Below, piece by piece: positions 59,293-64,000 of a stretch of 64,000 nt of DNA; positions within the stretch are counted from its first letter, which is position 1; each line of letters starts with the position of its first letter. This stretch comes from JBCCAG01 sp050331115 (GTDB lineage: Bacteria > Cyanobacteriota > Cyanobacteriia > CAKZMO01): NCBI GenBank assembly GCA_050331115.1, contig JBHJHD010000093.1:3702-67701 (forward strand), written 5' to 3'. The notes under the pieces were generated by a model. The model saw only the letters and a program-made list of their open reading frames with translations, was not told the DNA's origin and searched no databases. The translations under genes and the position numbers were made by a program.

Positions 59293-62050
59293 ACTAAGAA
59301 ACTTCCCTAGGGCGCTGCGGTTCACCGTCCTGGCGCTGGCGTTTGCCCTAGGACTAACTGCCGCGGTTTGGCACCCGGTAGCATCGCAGCCCATCTCGCC
59401 CCCCCCGACGTCAGAAATTGCTAATACGTCGCCCGCATCGCTTCTCTACGAAGGAAACCAGCGATATGAGGCCGAGGACTTTGCCGGGGCGATCGCGCTT
59501 TGGCAGCAGATTGTCTCCACCGATCAAGCGCCTTTAGCGCCGGCTGCTTCAGAGCCGCTTCGGGATGCTCTGGTTTGGAGCAACCTTTCCCTGGCCCACC
59601 AGCGCCTGGCCCAGTGGGATGCCGCTGAGGCGGCGATCGCTCGCAGCTTTGCGATACTCGATTCTGTTGCTGAGGGTGACGGTTCTGGGGGCAATTTTGA
59701 AGATTACTGGGAGATCCGGGCAAAGGCTCTCAATACCCAAGGGAGTCTGTTCTGGGAAGCGGGTGCCGCCAAACGCGCCCTGGCCGTCTGGCAGGCGTCG
59801 GCGGAGGCCTATACTCAGGCCGATTCTCTGACGGGGGTAACCACGGCGCAAATTAACCAGGCTAAAGCCTATGAGACGCTGGGCTTCACGGTCCGGGCCA
59901 TAGACACGCTGCGCGCCGTTTTTCATCAGCTTGAAAATCAGCCGGATACCGCGCTGAAAGCCCTCGCTTTGCGCGATCTGGGCGAAGCCCTACGGCAGCT
60001 GGGCGAGCTGGACGAGGCCTCAGAAATTCTGCAGCAAGGTTTAGCAATTGCCCCCGCCGCTCAGCTTCCCCTCCACCTAGAGCTGGGCAACACCTATCGG
60101 GGGCTAGGCGATCGCGCGCTCACCATTGGCCAAGAGGCGGAAGCCAACCAGCACTATGATTCCGCCCAGGGTCACTATGAAGCGGCTGGAACGGGCGCAG
60201 CGCCCACTTTGCTTCAGGCCCAAGCCCGCATTAGCCAGTTCAGCCTGTTTCTGCAGCGCGGTCAATGGGCAGAGGCCTCGTCGCTGTGGCCAGCTATATC
60301 CGAGCAGCTAGACGCCTTTCCAAATAGCCGGACCGTCGCGCTCACCCGGCTCCACTTCGCCCACCATCTTGCCTGCCTCCTGCAAACCGCGACCCCAGCT
60401 ATCGGAGCTATCTCACGGTGTCACCCTGGGCGCGCAGGCCTCTTTGAAGATAATGTTCAAAACGAGGCTGCCCAGAGCCGCCCTACCCAGACCAATGCCC
60501 TGACCTGGAGCGCTATTGCCCATCAGATTATACCTGTCGTCCAGCAGGCCCAAGCGTTAGAAGACCCCTTGCTAAAATCCTATGCGCTAGGCCAGCTTGG
60601 GGAGCTATACGAGCAGGCAGGCCAGTGGCAAGAAGCAGAAACCTTGACCCACCGAGCGCTTGCTAGCCTAGAAGGCCAGGACACGCCTGAAGTTGCCTAT
60701 CGGTGGGAGTGGCAGCTAGGCCGGCTGCTTCAAAGACAGGGAAGATCTAAGGGGGCGATCGCCGGATACGCTAAAGCGATCGATAGCCTAGATAGCGCCC
60801 GCGGCAATTTAGTTCTGGCGAAAACTGACCTGCAGCTTTCGTTCCGCGATGCCGTTGAACCGGTTTACCGAGAATACGTCGGGCTACTGCTCCGCCATGC
60901 TCCTGGCGCTGACCCGGAGCAAAATAACTTAAAGCAGGCCATCGAAAGTATCGATGCTTTACAGGTAAGCGAGCTGGAAAACTTCCTGGGCTGTCGGCTT
61001 GCTCAGCTCATTCAGATCAATGAGGCGAGCATCGACCCAGCCGCCATCGTAATCTATCCCATTCTGCTAGACGATCGCTTATCTATTATCTTAGAAGCGC
61101 CAAATCAGCCCCTGGTGTATTTCGAGACGCTCGTGTCGCGGCAGACCATGATCTCTACCATACGGGCCCTACGATCTAGCCTGGTTGACCCAGGACAGAC
61201 GCCAGAGATTATTGAGCTGGCCCAGCAGCTGTATGGCTGGCTTATTACGCCCATCGAGCCAACGCTCCGGGCAAATGACGCCGTTCAGACTCTCGTTTTC
61301 GTCCTGGACGGGAGCTTGCGCAACATTCCCATGGGGGTGCTCTACGACGGCGACCAGTATTTGATTGAGCAGGACTACGCGATCGCGGTTGCCCCCCGCC
61401 TAAATTTATTTCGCCCCCAACCTGCTCTAGCAGACCTGTCGATCTTAGCTGGAGGCGTCAGCTTGCGGCAGACCATCCAGGGAACCCAGTTTCCCGAAGT
61501 CGAGCAGCTTCAGGAAGAGCTGGCGCAAATTCCAGAGGCCTTCATAGAATCTCCGCCGCTGGTCAACGAAGCCTTTACCAAGTCGAGGATTGAGCAGCAG
61601 CTGCAAACCGGTCGTTATTCAGCCATCCACTGGAAAACCCACGGCATATTTAGCTCTAACCCGGCGGCGACCTACCTGGTGGCCTACCAAGACAGTATTC
61701 AGGCCAATGACCTTAACGAGTTGGTACAAATCGCCCTACAGCGCCGGAGCGAGCCCCTAGATCTGCTGGTGCTGAGCGCTTGTGAAACCGCTCAGGGAGA
61801 CGATCGCGCTGTTCTTGGGCTTGCTGGCATTGCGGTACGGGCGGGGGCGCGCACGACCCTCTCTACGCTGTGGCGAGCCGACGATGCCGCAAACACGCTG
61901 CTCATGGAGCGGTTTTACCGAGAGCTTCTAACCCCCAATACGACTAAAGCCAAAGCCCTGCAGCGGGCCCAGGTTGCCCTTTTGAGGGAATACGGTTATC
62001 CATCACCCTACATCTGGGCCACGTATGTCCTAATCGGCAGCTGGCTTTAG
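59228..62050 (+). CDS. TPR-CHAT protein (caspase-like domain), exported
   Basis: A 940-residue protein. The N-terminus is a repeat, MKLWV three times and then MKPWV, leading into a signal-peptide-like segment (about 28-54, FTVLALAFALGLTAAVW). Helical TPR units cover about 75-560 (for example LGELDEASEILQQGLAIAPA). The C-terminal CHAT domain (about 640-940) is a clan-CD, caspase-like peptidase fold. The expected dyad is present: His805 in IHWKTHGIF and Cys852 in VLSACETAQGDDRAVLGLAG (in part). The ending SPYIWATYVLIGSW is typical. The first ATG overlaps the previous stop; ATGs at 59243, 59258 and 59273 are alternatives, the last giving the most normal signal peptide. Confidence 0.9.
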   Translation: MKLWVMKLWVMKLWVMKPWVIKLRNFPRALRFTVLALAFALGLTAAVWHPVASQPISPPPTSEIANTSPASLLYEGNQRYEAEDFAGAIALWQQIVSTDQAPLAPAASEPLRDALVWSNLSLAHQRLAQWDAAEAAIARSFAILDSVAEGDGSGGNFEDYWEIRAKALNTQGSLFWEAGAAKRALAVWQASAEAYTQADSLTGVTTAQINQAKAYETLGFTVRAIDTLRAVFHQLENQPDTALKALALRDLGEALRQLGELDEASEILQQGLAIAPAAQLPLHLELGNTYRGLGDRALTIGQEAEANQHYDSAQGHYEAAGTGAAPTLLQAQARISQFSLFLQRGQWAEASSLWPAISEQLDAFPNSRTVALTRLHFAHHLACLLQTATPAIGAISRCHPGRAGLFEDNVQNEAAQSRPTQTNALTWSAIAHQIIPVVQQAQALEDPLLKSYALGQLGELYEQAGQWQEAETLTHRALASLEGQDTPEVAYRWEWQLGRLLQRQGRSKGAIAGYAKAIDSLDSARGNLVLAKTDLQLSFRDAVEPVYREYVGLLLRHAPGADPEQNNLKQAIESIDALQVSELENFLGCRLAQLIQINEASIDPAAIVIYPILLDDRLSIILEAPNQPLVYFETLVSRQTMISTIRALRSSLVDPGQTPEIIELAQQLYGWLITPIEPTLRANDAVQTLVFVLDGSLRNIPMGVLYDGDQYLIEQDYAIAVAPRLNLFRPQPALADLSILAGGVSLRQTIQGTQFPEVEQLQEELAQIPEAFIESPPLVNEAFTKSRIEQQLQTGRYSAIHWKTHGIFSSNPAATYLVAYQDSIQANDLNELVQIALQRRSEPLDLLVLSACETAQGDDRAVLGLAGIAVRAGARTTLSTLWRADDAANTLLMERFYRELLTPNTTKAKALQRAQVALLREYGYPSPYIWATYVLIGSWL

Positions 62051-62126
62051 CCCAGTCACGGGAGCAGAAATTTAACCGTTGTAGTCTTATATTCCATTAT
62101 TGTTCGATAGCGAGGCACCAGTAGCA

Positions 62127-62888
62127 ATGAAATACATTCCCTATGCATTAATAACCCTAGGATTCTGTGGATGGCTTGTTGGCGCGGTAACCCCCCCGGC
62201 CTACGCCCTTCCCAACCCTAGAATGCGCATCAGACAGGCCCGCCCTGCCCCACCGCCTAGAATGCCCCCTAACCGAGTCAGGCCAGGGGGTGGGCTTGAC
62301 CCGGCCCTACAATCCTGTGCTCGCTCCGACACTCCGCTAACGGCCTTAGTGCCCGTTAACAATCCCGTTCACACGGTCGAGTCCCATCCGTCGTTCCTAT
62401 TCTATTTCCCTGATAGCGCTCATGATGTGCACTACGGGGAGTTTGTGATTCTTACTGCGGATGAGAAAGAGCGTATCTACAGTACGCGGGTCGCGCCACC
62501 GGAGTCGAGCGGTATTGTAACTATCGAGATGCCGGAATTGGCACACGCTGCCCTGGAAATGGGACAGCGCTACCACTGGTATTTCAAAGTTTACTGTGCG
62601 TCAGGTTCAGACCAGCCTGAGCTATCCGACTTGAGCGTTGACGGATGGATTCGGCGCGTGCGGCTTAATGCCGAGCGAGAGCAGCAGCTTGCCACCTTTT
62701 CTCCAGAGCTCTGGTACGATTCACTCGCCCGCGCAGCGATCGCCCTCCAAGACTCATCGGGGAATACGGCGGAGGCTCGTACAACCTGGAGAAATCTCCT
62801 AGAGGCGATCGACTTAGAGAGCCTTGCTAACGCACCGTTTGTTGATGTGACGCCGGCTTCTGGTACTGAAACAGCCATTATCGAGTGA
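62127..62888 (+). CDS. DUF928 protein
   Basis: A 253-residue exported protein of the cyanobacterial DUF928 family. The signal peptide covers about 1-27 (MKYIPYALITLGFCGWLVGA, then PPAYA-LP). A Pro/Arg-rich linker (30-55) follows. The DUF928 domain (about 60-250) has TALVPVNNPVHTVESHPSFL (in part), FYFPDSA, LEMGQRYHWYFKVYC and the end region ELWYDSLARAAIAL. I chose the ATG at 62127; a TTG at 62100 is possible. In cyanobacteria DUF928 genes often accompany CHAT and TpsA genes, as here. Molecular function is unknown. It lies 76 bp after the CHAT gene on the same strand. Confidence 0.88.
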   Translation: MKYIPYALITLGFCGWLVGAVTPPAYALPNPRMRIRQARPAPPPRMPPNRVRPGGGLDPALQSCARSDTPLTALVPVNNPVHTVESHPSFLFYFPDSAHDVHYGEFVILTADEKERIYSTRVAPPESSGIVTIEMPELAHAALEMGQRYHWYFKVYCASGSDQPELSDLSVDGWIRRVRLNAEREQQLATFSPELWYDSLARAAIALQDSSGNTAEARTTWRNLLEAIDLESLANAPFVDVTPASGTETAIIE

Positions 62889-63122
62889 TGAGACACTCCG
62901 TTTGCCGTCAAGCGGTTAGCCCTTTCCCCGGCCGCTCGCGCAGCGTGGACAGAGGCCGTATTTGGGCGAGAGGGGGTTTGGATGCCCTCCTAGTGGGTAA
63001 CTGCCCAGTGAGCGGGTAATTCTCTTTTTTAGCGTACTTACTGTATGCAGTGCACGTTTGATGCTTTTGAGCGAAAAATTAAGACTAGAAAACAAGGCCG
63101 TAATACGGCTGCCGCTTCAAAT

Positions 63123-63170
63123 CAGATGCTGAGAGCAACAAAGCTCGCATTCCGCTGCTCTCAACATCTG
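63123..63170. repeat. 15-bp inverted repeat (14 of 15 paired)
   Basis: cagatgctgagagca (63123-63137) and tgctctcaacatctg (63156-63170) pair except for one C-A mismatch, over an 18-nt loop. Confidence 0.8.
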
Positions 63171-63554
63171 CTGACTATACTCACTCCTATATGCGATGTG
63201 GCTTGCCGTAAGTTCCGATCACAATGACATCTGCTGCACGCGCGCGCTCAATAGCCATGGGGAGAGCACCCAATTCGTACTGCCTAAGCAAATAGCCTAT
63301 CGCAAGATGCGGGCGAAAGAACTAGGTAGATAATGCCCCTGACCGTGATAAGGCAGATATGTTGCCTGATATAAATTCGTTTACTCTAGCGCTAGCCCTA
63401 CTGGGGAACGAATTCCCTAAATACTAATCTTTTAATCTAAGTGCATACTTTAAGTATGCGTTAGTTTTACATATTTTTTAAGGTGCTTGCTTAAGTGCGA
63501 AGAAACGATGAAGACTGAATATGAACCGCCGGGGCTAACCCAAGTGCAGGTGCT

Positions 63555-63599
63555 AAAAAGACGGAATTTCAGCGATTCAGCAACGAACTCCGTCTTTTT
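63555..63599. terminator. Intrinsic terminator, bidirectional form
   Basis: aaaaagacgga (63555-63565) pairs perfectly with tccgtcttttt (63589-63599). A GC core with A/T ends gives a T-tract in either direction. The loop is 23 nt. No called gene ends close to it, so it may belong to an unseen transcript. Confidence 0.7.
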
Positions 63600-63840
63600 G
63601 CCCGCTTTTAACTTTAGGTTTTGACCAATCTATTGTCGAGTAACGGTATAAACTATATGAAAATTCAGTAAACATACGTGCTAAGACTAAATAAAATACA
63701 GCAATCGGCGCACTATACGGCTGTTGAGGCAGCATAAAACAGCATTGCCAAAGCTCAGCATAAGTCAAGAAGGCACATACGCCCTACCGGTTAACCCTAT
63801 CAATTGAGTCGCCATTTAGACCCCATCTCATAATGCCGTT

Positions 63841-64000
63841 ATGGCGGTCGGTGGTGATGAGTATGCTGAAAACACTAACAAATACGTTGAAACTACCGTG
63901 GATTCTGACGCCGTTCTAGCAATTGTCAACTCTTTGACCCTCAAGAAGGCAGGGCGATCGCTCAAGCCGCCAGAGGTGACCATTTTTCGGGGAGCTCTAA
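63841..64000 (+). CDS. vMAP-type N-terminal HTH protein, cut by the window edge
   Basis: An open frame starts at ATG 63841 (stop codon in frame at 63817) and runs off the right edge with 53 codons. The visible segment VDSDAVLAIVNSLTLKKAGR, then SLKPPEVTIFRGAL, resembles the conserved N-terminal helix-turn-helix of cyanobacterial vWA-MoxR-associated proteins (pattern: ...ALxLADxLVFxKTGKxLSDLExxIxxGxW). Such proteins usually continue into AAA/NACHT-like or peptidase domains and belong to conflict or signalling systems. The match rests on about 35 residues and the rest of the protein is not visible, so this is tentative. Confidence 0.55.
   Translation, partial: MAVGGDEYAENTNKYVETTVDSDAVLAIVNSLTLKKAGRSLKPPEVTIFRGAL

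Larger units (their letters stand above)
62889..63840. other. Gene-poor region with several inverted repeats
   Basis: About 950 bp without a convincing gene. It holds a 6-bp-arm palindrome (gccgta-a-tacggc, 63097-63109), a 15-bp inverted repeat with one mismatch (63123-63137 with 63156-63170), an 8-bp-arm palindrome (63443-63459) and a terminator (63555-63599). It is more AT-rich than the window average after 63350. Confidence 0.6.

Noticed and set aside
63508..63624. 38-codon plus-strand frame MKTEYEPPGLTQVQVLKRRN...
   Set aside because: It runs through the arms of a strong terminator hairpin and has no recognised homology.
1..64000. CRISPR array
   Set aside because: All tandem repeats found are contiguous 9-19 bp units without regular unique spacers of 30-40 bp, and no cas gene was seen.
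1..64000. Insertion sequence or prophage
   Set aside because: No transposase, integrase or phage structural gene was recognised. The inverted repeats at 63123-63170 lack an enclosed gene and target duplication.

Overview
The window is chromosomal DNA of a cyanobacterium. The evidence is a photosystem I PsaK gene, the cruF-cruG myxoxanthophyll genes, the ARC6-type division gene ftn2/zipN, the pilus/biofilm gene ebsA, a CRR7 homologue, many cyanobacteria-restricted families (DUF3727, DUF2854, DUF4278, DUF928) and the very frequent HIP1 palindrome GCGATCGC. The DNA is GC-rich. A fraC-fraD-fraE cluster, whose Anabaena counterpart builds septal junctions, points to a filamentous organism. A Leptolyngbya/Nodosilinea-like lineage is a guess from GC content and gene set, not a proof.

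Layout. Positions 1-5920 hold a minus-strand block: an edge-cut membrane protein, proB, a YqeG-type HAD phosphatase, mltG, a DUF3727 protein, ruvX and a GNAT-like protein. A CofE-like ligase follows at 6091-7266. Positions 7693-9896 hold the coupled cruF-cruG pair. Positions 10065-20911 hold a conserved small protein, mutS (overlapping a convergent flavoprotein gene), ebsA, a sensor kinase, trpB, an M50-CBS protease and psaK. Positions 21110-26461 hold trpF, a DUF4278 protein, a duplicated CobO-type adenosyltransferase and fraCDE. Positions 26501-42450 hold a methyltransferase, TPR and DnaJ proteins, a cysteine-repeat secreted protein, murD, a Ser/Thr kinase, argS, a hydrolase, the YtxH/DUF948 group, a TPM protein, an unlisted 58-residue coiled-coil protein, DUF2854, crr7 and pdhA. 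Positions 43248-50840 hold ftn2, a TPR protein, a STAS protein, an O-methyltransferase, VOC and HIT proteins and two MscS channels. Positions 50950-53646 encode a secreted two-nuclease fusion.

The accessory part starts near 53650. After about 860 bp of AT-rich, repeat-bearing DNA come four same-strand genes with almost no spacing between the first three: an RTX-tailed metalloprotease, a filamentous-haemagglutinin-like (TpsA) protein, a TPR-CHAT protease-like protein and a DUF928 protein. A gene-poor stretch with several inverted repeats follows. The right edge cuts into a gene whose first residues resemble the N-terminal helix-turn-helix of cyanobacterial vWA-MoxR-associated (conflict-type) proteins. 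This secreted protease/adhesin/CHAT cluster is the best candidate for an undescribed system here.

A window-wide peculiarity is the number of perfect or near-perfect micro-tandem repeats, mostly 12-16 bp units in 2-5 copies. They sit at gene ends, starts and promoters. In at least three places they cross a start or stop codon. No CRISPR array, insertion sequence, rRNA or tRNA gene was recognised.
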